This document shows, piece after piece, positions 12,401-22,899 of a stretch of DNA of 64,000 nucleotides. Position numbers and translations under genes: made by a program. Origin of the DNA: Solenopsis invicta. Its lineage: Eukaryota > Arthropoda > Insecta > Hymenoptera > Formicidae. The stretch is taken from NCBI RefSeq assembly GCF_016802725.1, contig NC_052664.1, forward strand, positions 11,186,016 to 11,250,015, given 5' to 3'. The notes under the pieces are model-generated. The model was not told the origin of the DNA. It searched no databases and saw only the letters and a program-made list of their open reading frames with translations. Position 1 is the stretch's first letter, and the number at the start of each line of letters is the position of its first letter.

Positions 12401-15247
12401 TTAGATACATACCACAGCTTCATTACTAAAACATTAAGGTAAACAATAAAGATGCTGTAATATTATAAAGTATGATGGTATGAAAAATACACATTAATGT
12501 TGCACCTTTTACATTTTTTATTTTTAAAATCTTTAATAACAAAATTTTATTTAAAGTTTTACTAATTATGTATCTAGTTTCCTAACTATGTGTAGTACAT
12601 CATATACAGCATTAAAATATTTTATAAAAAAATGAGTCAAATAAAATATGTTATTCATAAAAGCTAAATACTTCTTTTAAGTTTTATATCAAAATTTTTA
12701 AATTCTGAAATTTTTAAAAATTATTATTTAACCAACTTTTTAAAATTATCTGAAAATTTACCATAATTTACCGAATAAGTTACTGTCATTTTCTTTACAT
12801 ATTATAGGGCAATATATTAGGTGTATGCAAAAGTTTTTGTCTTTTTTTCAAATTTTTATTTGCTTCTTTTAAAATACATTGATTATAAATCAATCTGAAA
12901 AATATTTTTCTTTATTTTCTATAATCTCTTGTTCGGATTCTTTCGTAGAAGAAAGATATTAGTTATGAAGCAATGAATTCACTGAGCCATTTTCGTATTT
13001 CTGTCACATCTCGAAAACGTTGTTTTGTTAAGGAGTGCTACATCAACCGGAACAGATAATAATCTGAAATCATCATGTCAAGAAAGTACACTGCGTGCGG
13101 AAGAAGTTCCCAGACCAAGTTAATGATAGTTTGTTGAATGATCTGAGTAATGGGCGGCCTAGCACTGTCGTGCAGCAAAATGACTTTCCTATTTCCATGC
13201 CTAGTAAATAAACTTTTCTCTTCAATTTTGTCAGCTGAATCGTTCAATTGATGGCTATAGCGTTCAACATGAACCGTTTCACTTGACTGAAAGAAATCGT
13301 AATAAATTACACTTTTCGCATTCCACAAATATACAAAACAATCTTTTTATTATAAATATTTAGTTTTGTCACTGATATAAAAGGCTATGGGGTCCACTCA
13401 CGAATGTTTACGTTTAGAATTATTACACATAATCCATTTTTCATCGCCAGTAACAATTTTTCACAAAAAATCTTTTGCGTTGCCTAGAAAACTATGAAAC
13501 GCATATATACTCAACAGAGGAATAATGCTGTTTTGTATCAATTCATACGGCACCCATTTCCTGATCCTTTAAACTTTTCCCATTTCATGTAGTCACTTTA
13601 AAACTGTTGCTTCAAGTTCTGAGTTTGTAAATTCACTTGTATTTGGGACGAATTTTCATTCAACAATGTTTCTAAATTATCGACCTCAAGTTTTCGTAGC
13701 GTTCCAAAGTGCGGATGATTACTCACATCAAAATCACCATCTTCAAAGCGACGAAACCAATATTTGCACATATTGAAGGACACAATATTTTTCTCAAGAA
13801 CAAAGCAATAGAACAGTTTTTACTTGTTGAAATTCATATCGAATGCAGTGCCGTATATAAAGTTTTTCGTTGTTCATTACGTCAACTGCTATTTTTACGT
13901 TATGAACCATCGAATTATAATTTTAATATACCATCAAATCATAACAAATAACGTCGTAAAAAGTTCAATACCAACTCTACAAAAACACAAAATGACAGGA
14001 GAATATTTAAATCAAAAATAATTACATTGGAGGACTAAAGGAAAGGACTAAAACTTTTTTGTATATACGTAATAATATTGTTATGATATTGTAAAGATTT
14101 TTTTGCAATTTCTACAGGTTATTTTATAAATTTATTGTTTTTATATAATCTGCGTTTTCAAAAATTTGTTTGATGACCTTTTTTACAAGTTATTTATAAT
14201 GATCTCTATTGTTAAACTAAAATGATGTAGCGCTAAGATTTTATTTATAAAATTATTTAAGGACTGATAAAGTGAATTCTGTGAATTTTGAAACTCTTCC
14301 CCATCTGACCAAAGTAGATTAAATATAAAAATTTAAATACAACACAGTATTGAATGCTCGTCTTGAATCTTTTTTTCCTTTATTAATGTTTTATGTAGTA
14401 TTTGAAAAATATATTAAAAAATAATGTTTTCTGCTTTATATAAAAATTGCTACCTTAAGAAATTTTTCACCCACATTGTAATAAAATAATTCCTTGAAAA
14501 GATGAATCCCCAAAATTGAGTTTGAATACGAAAGTAAATTAGTTATATTTTAACAATAAAATTTCTGCATTGTTGCTGCAATTTTTCTGTGCTATATGGA
14601 TTGTCATATATTATGTAATTTATTGATTTTGCTATTCAAGTTATTTTATATTAATAAAATTGATAATATTAAAAATTCGAATATATAAGTACAAGTTTTT
14701 TAAACATTTATAATTAAATACCGTATATTTATTGCATTTTATTTGTTTTTATTAGTTTTATTATAATGGCCATTTCTGTAAGTCGAGAATTGTTATATCG
14801 GTAAAAGGGTTAATGAGTACAGTTAGTTGAAAATACGCTCAAAATCAAATTTATCCAATAAAGAGCTGAGTTTCTCTTTCGTAATATAATATTACGTTTG
14901 TGATAGAAGTAAATAACATCCCAAGAAGCACATTTAAAATCGTCACGCGATAAACTTACTAGATCGAAAAATTATGATGTCGCACATGAATTTATATTAC
15001 TTTATGAGCGGAACTGATAAATGCGACTTTCACAAGTAATAAGTACTTTTATATTTACCTTGATCGAAGCGATACAACCAATAAGTGCCACTATGTTGCA
15101 AAGCATGTGGTACGCGTTGAGGAGCAAGGTCAGCGAGTGCGTTATGTGACTAGCGATGAGCTCGACCAAGAAGAAAGCCGTGGTAAAGAACAGCACCAGA
15201 TATAGTTGCACCGGCTGTAGCCTTCTGAACCATTCTTTCACTGCCAT
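3417..15247 (-). CDS. ZnT1/SLC30A1-type cation diffusion facilitator, 7 exons, 515 aa
   Basis: CDS exons read on the minus strand: 15247-15059, 11271-11164, 10452-10154, 9765-9521, 5230-5052, 4908-4822, 3857-3417. All introns are GT/AG, all phases agree, and the total is 1548 nt, close to the length of human ZnT1. Six membrane segments are expected: TM1 ~13-32 and TM2 ~40-62 (exon 1), TM3 ~118-137 and TM4 ~157-177 (exon 3), TM5 ~237-254 and TM6 ~263-279 (exon 4). KNTFGWARID precedes TM3, as in ZnT1. The cytosolic domain has LLQTIP, HDLHVWQL and VTIQPEF, then a Cys-rich stretch with a CC pair like the ZnT1 tail and an acidic/Ser-Thr tail. Family role: proton-coupled zinc export from cytosol, usually at the plasma membrane. 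Oddities: TM2 reads HMLCN (H47...N51) and TM5 EMCRD (E232...D236) where ZnTs have HxxxD twice; there is no His-rich TM4-TM5 loop; exons 2-3 add about 35 residues between TM2 and TM3. It may be a divergent paralogue or a partner subunit. The 5' UTR exon is not fixed. Confidence 0.9.
3926..4798. mobile_element. Foldback MITE (Tc1/mariner-like ends), 873 bp, in ZnT intron 6
   Basis: The ends are CAGTACCCGCCAAAAGTTTG and, on the other strand, CAGTGCCCGCCCAAAGTTTG, each flanked by TA. The two arms, about 425 bp each, are reverse complements along their whole length with modest divergence. Inside each arm a motif around AAACTTTCTTGTAGGGTTTT recurs in both orientations, so the arms also contain smaller palindromes. 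There is no coding capacity. It sits between exons 6 and 7 of the ZnT-like gene. Confidence 0.85.
5515..5942. mobile_element. MITE with ~100-bp terminal inverted repeats, in ZnT intron 4
   Basis: Sequence from AAAATAATTTAAAGTAAAAT at 5516 onward is repeated inverted at 5833-5942, including GGTTGTTTATATAAATCG and TTTCTTTAATTAAAC in both arms. The middle is about 220 bp of unique sequence. Non-autonomous; superfamily unknown. Confidence 0.75.
6180..9342. repeat. Widely spaced inverted repeat pair, possible ends of a decayed element
   Basis: A ~38-bp block at 6180-6217 (ending TGACGCTCAGGATC) recurs inverted at 9304-9342. A second weaker inverted pair lies inside it, near 7908-7935 and 9190-9213 (TCTATATCTATTGTAATG-like). 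The 3.1 kb between them is AT-rich, with a C/G-poor poly(A) near 6274 and no recognisable frame. All of it lies in the ZnT-like gene's fourth intron. Whether the two blocks are termini of one element is uncertain. Confidence 0.35.
10772..10959. mobile_element. Small MITE, ~188 bp, in ZnT intron 2
   Basis: Imperfect ~42-bp terminal inverted repeats begin GTAATGCC/GTAATGCT and share AAGTTATTCGTGTGT. The AT-rich centre has no coding content. Confidence 0.6.
12817..14072 (-). mobile_element. Degenerate mariner element, 1256 bp, in ZnT intron 1
   Basis: TIRs TTAGGTGTATGCAAAAGTTT and TTACGTATATACAAAAAAGT are each flanked by TA. Minus-strand fragments match mariner transposase: an N-terminal helix-turn-helix piece near 13783-13598 (YWFRRFEDGDFDV) and a catalytic piece near 13328-13038 with VILLHDSARP, then ISDYYLF. 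The second and third catalytic Asp are still visible; the first block (TGDE-like) is lost to frameshifts. It is inactive. Confidence 0.8.
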
Positions 15248-15249
15248 GA

Positions 15250-15970
15250 CCCTGTCCGCAAAGTCATATGAGCGTTTCTACTCTCTACAACGATATCGTG
15301 GCGTATACAGGGGAGATCATGTTATTCCACAGTCACATGATATTATGATAACAAATCGCTTCGTACTATCCGCAATCGTATTTGATTCTTCGGAACTTCT
15401 ATTTACGATAGTTTGTAAAAGGTACATTGTTTTGATGGAAAAAATTTGCCGAAAAATTCGCTAAAATTTTCTGAATTTATTTCACGTTTTAGAACATTCT
15501 TCAACAAAATTTCAACAAAAATCAATCAAATTTGGAACAAAATTGCATCTTTTTCATAAATGTTTTCTAATATTTTTTATAAATATTTTTATAAATGTTT
15601 TCATCAATTATAATCAATTTTGATGATAACGTTTAATAAACGTAATTTTACTGTCAAAATTGTCTTATTTACTTTCACCTTCTAGCCCAATCTTGAACAC
15701 TCGCTTTCAATAAATCCTTTGATGGAATGGAATTTTCTTATTTTAAATAATGTTTTTATTAAAACAAGATCACAAGTTAAAAATTACTTAATACTGCGTC
15801 TTTATTCTATCCCGTATAATTTTTAACTTATGAAATATACAGAACTCTCGTGTTTGCTTATTGCGGCGTTACTGCTCGCAGTCGAGCAACTATCACGACT
15901 TTCAATTTTTAAATATTTTCAAGAATTTTGCAACACTTTTAGTGAAATGTCAGAAATTTTTGTACCTCGA
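15250..15970. other. AT-rich DNA upstream of the ZnT start codon
   Basis: No recognised gene or element. Immediately 5' of the minus-strand ATG, the string GCGGACAG followed by GGTCATGG could be a 3' splice site for an upstream non-coding exon. Confidence 0.35.
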
Positions 15971-15974
15971 TTTA

Positions 15975-16255
15975 TCCTATAAACAGAGAAAGATGTGGGA
16001 TGGATTTTGAGCGTAAAAAATCGAAAACCTATGTGGAACAACATAATTATAGAACTCGTTCTACCTAACTCGTAAATAAAGATTGATATAGGATAAATTT
16101 TGCTTTGCGTGGAAAGTCAAAAATCCATTTGGAACAATAGACTTCGTTTCGCCCCGTAAGTAGGGGATGGTATCAAGTGGACCTTGTTTTGCGTCAAAAA
16201 GTCAAAAATCTATACAGAACAGTACGTTTGTAGACTTTGTTTTGCTCTGTAAACA
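15975..16255. repeat. Three diverged ~95-bp tandem repeats
   Basis: Each unit contains the order AAAGTCAAAAATC / GGAACA / GACTTCGTTT-like / CTCGTAAA-like, ending in a GTAAAC/GTAAGT word. Three copies lie head to tail with substantial divergence. An old minisatellite. Confidence 0.55.
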
Positions 16256-17048
16256 AGGCAAATTGTACAATTTCATTTAAAAAAAACAAATTTTTTATCA
16301 CTAATTGATACAATGTTAGTTTACGAATATAAAGTAGACAAACATCGAATCATACGAAATATCGTGAAGCGAGATTTATCCCATATCAAAATAAAATTCA
16401 AAAATTATGTTCAACTTATAAAAATTGTTTTTATAGATTTATTCATAACTTTTTAATAAGCAACAAGCGCGCGACTGGAAAGATCTTAATCAATAATCTT
16501 AATAGTCAAGAAGGTCAAGTTCAACATCAAGATCAGTTGGAAGTTATTTGGGACTGACTGTATAATGAGAAACATTTACCGAAATTTCAATATATTTTCA
16601 GAAAAATATCATCAAATTTTCAGAACAATTTTTAGAAAAATTTTAATCTAATTTCACAGAATTTTTAGCAAATTTCAACAATTCGACGGAAACTATTTTT
16701 AACAAAGATAATAATATGAAAATTTGGCTAGTGAGAGCACGACGCAGTTATTAATGAGCAAGTTAAATTATAAACACTTTTAAAATTTATTATACATAAA
16801 TTAAATAAAAAATGAATATTTCGACTCTTCTTGGAGTTATTCTTAGCGCAACATATTACAGAATTCCATACAATCAATCCTTTGTCCTCAGTCCAACGAT
16901 TGAGTCACTAATGGCTGGTCAAATCTTAAGTGATACACATACTCTTCAATTGTAATGTGTAATATCAGAGAAGACAAACTATTCCTCCAAAAAAATGTAT
17001 ATGATAAACTATTAAATAGATATAAATATTAAATTGGTAATATAAAAG

Positions 17049-17302
17049 CTAATAAGAGTATATCACGGTTGTTGATGCGCAAGTTTAAACAATTTATTTT
17101 TCTTCACACAATGTGGTTGGTCAAGGTAGTGGCTTCAAACAACCGGTGGATAGCCAGCCGGAGAACGGCCCGCGTACGGAAATAATGTAATTTTTTGATA
17201 GCTGAGGAAGACTCGAAATGGAGTCAAAATGTTCTACAGTGTGTGAAAAAAAAATAAATTGTTTAAACTTGCGTTGCAGCAACCGCAATATACTCTTATT
17301 AA
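17049..17302. mobile_element. MITE with ~60-bp TIRs, ~254 bp
   Basis: TAATAAGAGTATATCACGG on the left matches TAATAAGAGTATATTGCGG on the right in inverted orientation. The match continues through CGCAAGTTTAAACAATTTAT. The core (17110-17235) is GC-richer and unique. No coding frame. Confidence 0.75.
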
Positions 17303-18061
17303 CCCATATATTTCTAATTTAATAACAATTTGAGAGTACCACATTTCATTATTATTTTGATTGAGATATAGATATGTTAATTAACTAAAATGTGTCTTAC
17401 CCGGAAAAACTGAGAACATGTAAAGAAGCTTTGAATATATTTCAATTCGATAGAAATCCGCATAGTAAATAAATACACAAACAAAATTCCACGTAGAAGA
17501 CGTGATTACTATTCGAGACTTAATGTCTGTCCGTTAGATATTATGCTAAACCAGTTAAATAAATAAAACAACAAATAATTAAGAAGTGTCAGTTGTATAC
17601 AATACGAGAATCTGAAAAGTTTTAAGCCTTCTTAAACATTCTTTAAACATTCTTGCTTAATTTGCGCAAACGTATTGCTTTTTAAATTCTTCAAAAACTT
17701 AATCACGGCACGATATTCGACTTTTTCCATTTTTATAAAAACACTGACATCGACTGGCACAAATGACTATCAAACAACAACTGAATATCCTGAAAATGGC
17801 TACAATTTTCTCAGATATCTTTCAAAAGCATATACGATTGTAATATCAGAATGACTTTGACGAGTAATGCCATCTTCATGTTGAGGCTCAAAACCTTTCA
17901 GACGAGATGTGTAATTATAAATATAAATTGTGTAATATATCGAAAAGTAAAAATACAAATAAAATAAGTCTAATATATCATAAAATTCCAAATAAATTAA
18001 GCAAAGCAAAATCAAATCAAATAAAAAATCAAATCAATGAACATTAAAATAATAAATTTCA

Positions 18062-18150
18062 CTTAATTATAATTTGTTCAAAATTGATAGATACGCATTA
18101 TATAAACATTCGCCATCCGATTGTAAATTGAGACTGTTATTTTGCATTTA
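18062..18150. repeat. Dispersed repeat shared with 46490-46565
   Basis: A block containing AGATACGCAT, an ATTCG / TCCG core and TTGTAAATTGAG.CTGTTAT is present here and again near 46505-46560 in the same orientation. Because it lies just 3' of the Penelope-like fragment (minus sense), it may be the tail of that element; this is an inference. Confidence 0.4.
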
Positions 18151-18399
18151 TAGTTACACCGAAATAACGGGTTTGCAAAAAATATCAAAAAATTTAATTA
18201 GACACAAATCTGAAAGTAATTTGGTTAGGACATCAAAACAATTGTGCAGAAACTGTAGGATAATCAAAATAGTTGATAGAATATCAAAATATTCTGCAGT
18301 CTTGCTCATTATGCTTAATATCCTGCATAATTATTTTATTCTATTCAGCTAAATTTTTAGGCCTTTCAGCAAAACCGTTTTTTCTATGTATGTAGTATT

Positions 18400-18717
18400 T
18401 CTGATATTAATCATTTGCACATTCGTTGTCAAGAATTTGGACATTCTCCCACTCGAACTCATGATTAAAATTAATCCTGTGTTCAGTAGTTATAGAATAG
18501 TTAGTAGTGTTCCAATTAATGTGATCCATTGTTCTTATATTATAGTTTTTACTTTCCTACTAGTTTGACATACGTAGGACGCGTCATATACTTTACACAA
18601 AATTTTATAAACTACATTTTTCTTTGAAATCACTGGGAGATTACCTTTATGTACCTTAACGTACCTGCTTAATTTATTAATATTAAAATAAGCTATTATA
18701 ACATTAACATTATTCAT
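18400..18717 (-). pseudogene. Penelope-like retroelement fragment, GIY-YIG endonuclease region
   Basis: On the minus strand the frame 18717-18538 reads INKLSRYVKVHKGNLP, then KKNVVYKILCK, then DASYVCQTSRKVKT. This is the start of the GIY-YIG domain found at the C-terminus of Penelope-like elements. After a frame break the conserved continuation is found at 18516-18400 (DHINWNTT, then ITTEHRINFNHEFEWENVQI). No reverse transcriptase region was found upstream. The conserved second Gly of the motif appears as Cys (YVCQT). A truncated, dead copy. Confidence 0.75.
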
Positions 18718-18719
18718 AA

Positions 18720-20740
18720 TGATCTTAAATCGGATATTATAAAAATATATGAAAAAAAATCAAAAAGCTTGCTCCTTAATTGTACTAATATCGTTATTAT
18801 TATATTTATTTCTTTTTATTTAAGTATATGTTTATAAAATAAATTTTCAAAGAGAGAATAATTTCTAAACTTTTAAAGAAATTTTCAAATAAATTTACGG
18901 AAAAATGTCAATTCAGTTTCAACAACTTTTCACTATTTTTTTACTAAAAAAAAACATTTTAGCAAAATTATAGTAATTTTAAACAATTTTGTCAAGTTAC
19001 TTTGTCAAGTTTACTTTCAGAAAACTTACGCCAAATTTCAGTAAAATTTTCTCACAAAATGCAAAAGCGAATTCTTTCTTCAAATTTGTACAAATCAAAA
19101 TTTTAGGTATTATAATATGATAGTCCTCATTATAAAATTTGACGATTTACCAAATTGATTTTACTTTTCTTAAAAATTTCCGAGATACATCAATAAAAAA
19201 TATAATGGATGTAAATGAAGAATACGATCATTCTTTCACTCATAAAAAAAAGTTTATGTTGTGTAAAACACGATTAATTTAGATTTGGTGTACAGAATAT
19301 ATTATATTACCTATTTTGAGCGACCATTTGTTGTGCATTCATAAAAGCCAATTTATGTGCAAAAGAAAATTAAATTCAATTGAATAAGTGAATTGAAATT
19401 GTTCAATTTAAACGTTAGCTTTCATCGGTTGGAGAAGTTAAATAGTTATAAGGCTTCTTTAATAATGACATGTAGATAAGAGGAAATGAACTCAGTGAGG
19501 GGAGATTACTGTTTACCAGATATTCTGACGCGACGTACGAAATTGATACATTTCTATATAGTGTTTAAAAAAACAAAAATATTTTCTAAAAATATATCGC
19601 ATTTGATAAAAGTAATCTCCGTTAGCCATCAGTTTCAATCAGACGTCGCGATATCATAAATAAAATGTATTCTTTGTGTGCTTTATTTAATTAATACCTT
19701 ATACATTTATTTTCATTATTATATCGTTTTCATTATTATATAGTATTTTTATTTAGTCCTAAAACATTATTAATTATATATTTTAACATTAAAATAAAAA
19801 AAAGATAGTTGTAAAAGATTTCTTCGATTGCATTCAATAAGATTATCTAACTTATATATTTATAAAGAGTAATTAATTTATATATACATAATGAATTTCT
19901 TACAAAAAACTAAAATAATCTAAAAAATTACATTTTCAAGAAACAAGAAAAACTTATTATTTTTAAATTTTTTATTGTATAAATGACACTTTTTCTCTGG
20001 ACATATAATAGGGATATATTGAACAAAATTTTAAGCTTTGATTAATATATTGAGGACCTATTTAAAATAAATATATTGAAGACCTATTTAAAATAAAAAA
20101 CTTTTAAATTATGTGATTTTTCTTGCAGAAAGTTTATTTACGACTTATTTATTTTAAAATATATTACATTTACCTTTTTTTATAATATTAATATTAACGA
20201 GCATTAAAAAAGGTTGTTTTGATTTCTTGCCAGAAAAAGGCTTGTTTTATTCTTGTTAGAAAGACATTGGACTGGTTTCATTCTTGTAGAAAAAAATATA
20301 AAATTCTTATATCTCATTTTTTATTTGATTCTTGCACAAAAAAAAATATTCATGATGTGACGCTACTAACAAAAATTGATTTGGCGCCACAAGTCAGCTT
20401 TTAAAAAATGTATGTGTATTTATAATAACAATATACGACGACATAATTTAATTTTAAATTGTGCCATTTGTTAAATATACTCACAATATATTCGAAAACA
20501 CATTATCACTAAAGATATCTTGCACGTCTAATAGATTTGATAAGGAGACTTTGAAAATTTAATAAGTAAATCCATTATAAATCATTCCTATTATAAATCA
20601 TTCCTATTAAATATATATTTTTATTTTCAATAAAATTTTTATAAATCACATTTACATAAATTTTTCTTTTATTTTTCTACAAAAAACGTACTGAAACAGT
20701 TTAATTATCAAAAGAGATAACTCAGTATAGCAAATAGTTA
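18720..20740. other. AT-rich, no feature seen
   Basis: Low-complexity A/T tracts and short frames only. Nothing recognisable on either strand. Confidence 0.5.
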
Positions 20741-21610
20741 TCTAAACATACCTTTTATTTAAAATCCTTATAAACAAATGCACTGCGAGGATTCAAGATC
20801 ACTCCTTGACAGGATGCGAGGTTTCACTGCACTGCACGATGACGAAGAGAAAGAAACACTGCTTTTGAATGACCGATATCACGTTCTTTACCGATTAAGC
20901 AACGCTCCTCAAACATAATGGAAGATACTCGCAGGTAGATCGATAAAAAGCGGACGCCCGACTGAACGAGACGGTCGCCGTGCGGATAAAACGATATTGG
21001 AGCACGGAGCGGTTAGACGTTCGCGGTTGTCTAGCCGTTGAACCCGATGAGTCGGTGAGTCGGATCGTCCTCCGTCCGTCAGTTCGTCACAAGTTTTTCT
21101 CTTACATTAGCCCGAAGACGCGATATCTGTCCATGATGAATCGTTCGCGAAAATAATCTGCATAGTCGCGCGACTGCTATCACTCACTGTCACTATTCCA
21201 ACTGTCACTATTCCAGATAAACTGCATTTCGTGACGTGCGCGCGTACGCGCGCACGTCGATCTATCTCGATCTCGATCTTGATCTTGATCTTAGATCCGA
21301 AATCCACCTACGCGATAATGCTGTTGTTTGTTACGGTTGTTTTTTAGAAGACACTCGTTAAGCCGAAGAGTCGTTTCTTGTCGCCTCTAAAAGGTTCGTT
21401 CTCCGACCTCGCGTCAGTTTCTATCTCATCCGAGAACACCGCGAGAAGAGGACTCTCGCCTACGCCGAACGTTAACATGATGAAGAAGACGACGCAAGAT
21501 CGTTTCCGCGCGGCGTCGACCTTCGACAAGACAATTTATAGTTAACTGTGCGTGTATCCGTTTAATCGTTACGGCGTGCAGCAGATTTCGTGATCAGGGG
21601 ACCTCGATGA
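20740..21610. promoter_or_regulatory. GC/CpG-richer patch, possible promoter or regulatory DNA
   Basis: Base composition rises sharply against the AT-rich surroundings, with many CpG dinucleotides and a short (GATCTY)n run at 21262-21292. Open frames on both strands here are not recognisable as proteins. In insect genomes such islands are often first exons or promoters; this one lies 5.5 kb upstream of the ZnT-like start codon. No transcript evidence is available. Confidence 0.25.
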
Positions 21611-21869
21611 CAAGAAACACGGATTGTTGTTTGATACTCACATATACGAAGCTGAACGATCAATTTTGTCATCACTCAAATATGACTACATTTAACTGCT
21701 GCAAATCAGAGCCAGAAATCAGAAATGTGGAATATACTTTGAAACTACATAATTCCAACGAAGTAGTTCATCTTGATCTATTAGATACCATTATATTGTT
21801 TTTTAACGTAACATTCTGTAACATTCTGCTACTTAAGCTATGTTCCAAAATTCACAGCACTGAAAATCT

Positions 21870-21935
21870 ATAATATATATAACGTAAACTATAGATTTTT
21901 AACGCTGGCAGTAAATTTTGGAGCACAGCCTTAAG
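21870..21935. repeat. Short dispersed repeat, also at 57370-57415
   Basis: The block CTATAGATTTTTAACGCTGG followed by CAGTAAATTTTGGAGCACAGC recurs at 57370-57415 with substitutions. A family of unknown nature. Confidence 0.4.
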
Positions 21936-22791
21936 AATACAAACATTTGAAAAATTTACATGCTCCTGAATAGTACGGGAACTGGCATTCTGTTGTTAAC
22001 AATTGCGGTACAACCCATCAAAATTTTTCAGAGATACATAAAAAATAATATTTTCAAAAATATTTACACTTGTGTTTGTACCGTTGACGAGGAAACATTG
22101 ACTATCTCTGTGCTATTATTTATTATATTTATCATATTTATTTGGTTTTATGTCCGACTTATAATGACGTTCACATTTGAAGATCTGTGTTATTTATTAT
22201 CTTACATATTTGACGTCAATTTAAAGGCCTTGTTTTTGACAGTCGCTGATTACGACATGATCGTTCGTTTTGTCCATCTTGGTTGTCAACATTGATGGAT
22301 CACTATTTTCAATTTTTGAACATATGGAAGCGACGTTTTACTTTTAAGTCGGAAACAACATGCTGAATAATAGAAGTTTTTTTTCCTATCAGTCAACGCG
22401 ATCACTACTCTACACAGCTCTTAATACAACGTTAATTTTGAATCGTTGATAATGACTTCAAGGAAAGTCGAAACGCGTCCGATATTTGTATGCATATTTA
22501 TGTACTAATAGCAAAATACATGTACTATTATTATTGACGCATCAACTGCCGCGTTCGACTCGTATTTTCTACGTTTTATTCTCTCTATTTTTAAAAAGTT
22601 GTAAAATATGACTGTAACATTTCTAAAACAACTCTGAAATAGCAAAATGCCCACGATTTTGGAAAAAACTTTGTAAAAAGTTGCTGAAAGATTACTGAAA
22701 TTTGTAACTTTTTAAAATATTAAAAAAGTTACTAAATGACTGACACGTATTTAAAATATTGCTGACTGTAATCGTCTGAATCTAATAAATT

Positions 22792-22893
22792 TCTGAAGTA
22801 TTTTATTTCTTGTATAATGGATATTATTTCTGAAGTATTTTATTTCTTATATAATGAATATTTTTTATGAAGTATTTTATTTCTTATATACAA
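22792..22893. repeat. ~41-bp tandem repeat, about 2.5 copies
   Basis: CTGAAGTATTTTATTTCTTG-type units repeat three times with TATAATGGATATT / TATAATGAATATT spacers. A simple minisatellite. Confidence 0.7.
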
Positions 22894-22899
22894 AAAAAG

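Noticed and set aside
21607..22295. Two plus-strand frames (88 and 111 codons), considered as chemoreceptor exons
   Set aside because: Hydrophobic stretches but none of the conserved odorant or gustatory receptor motifs; part overlaps a dispersed repeat.
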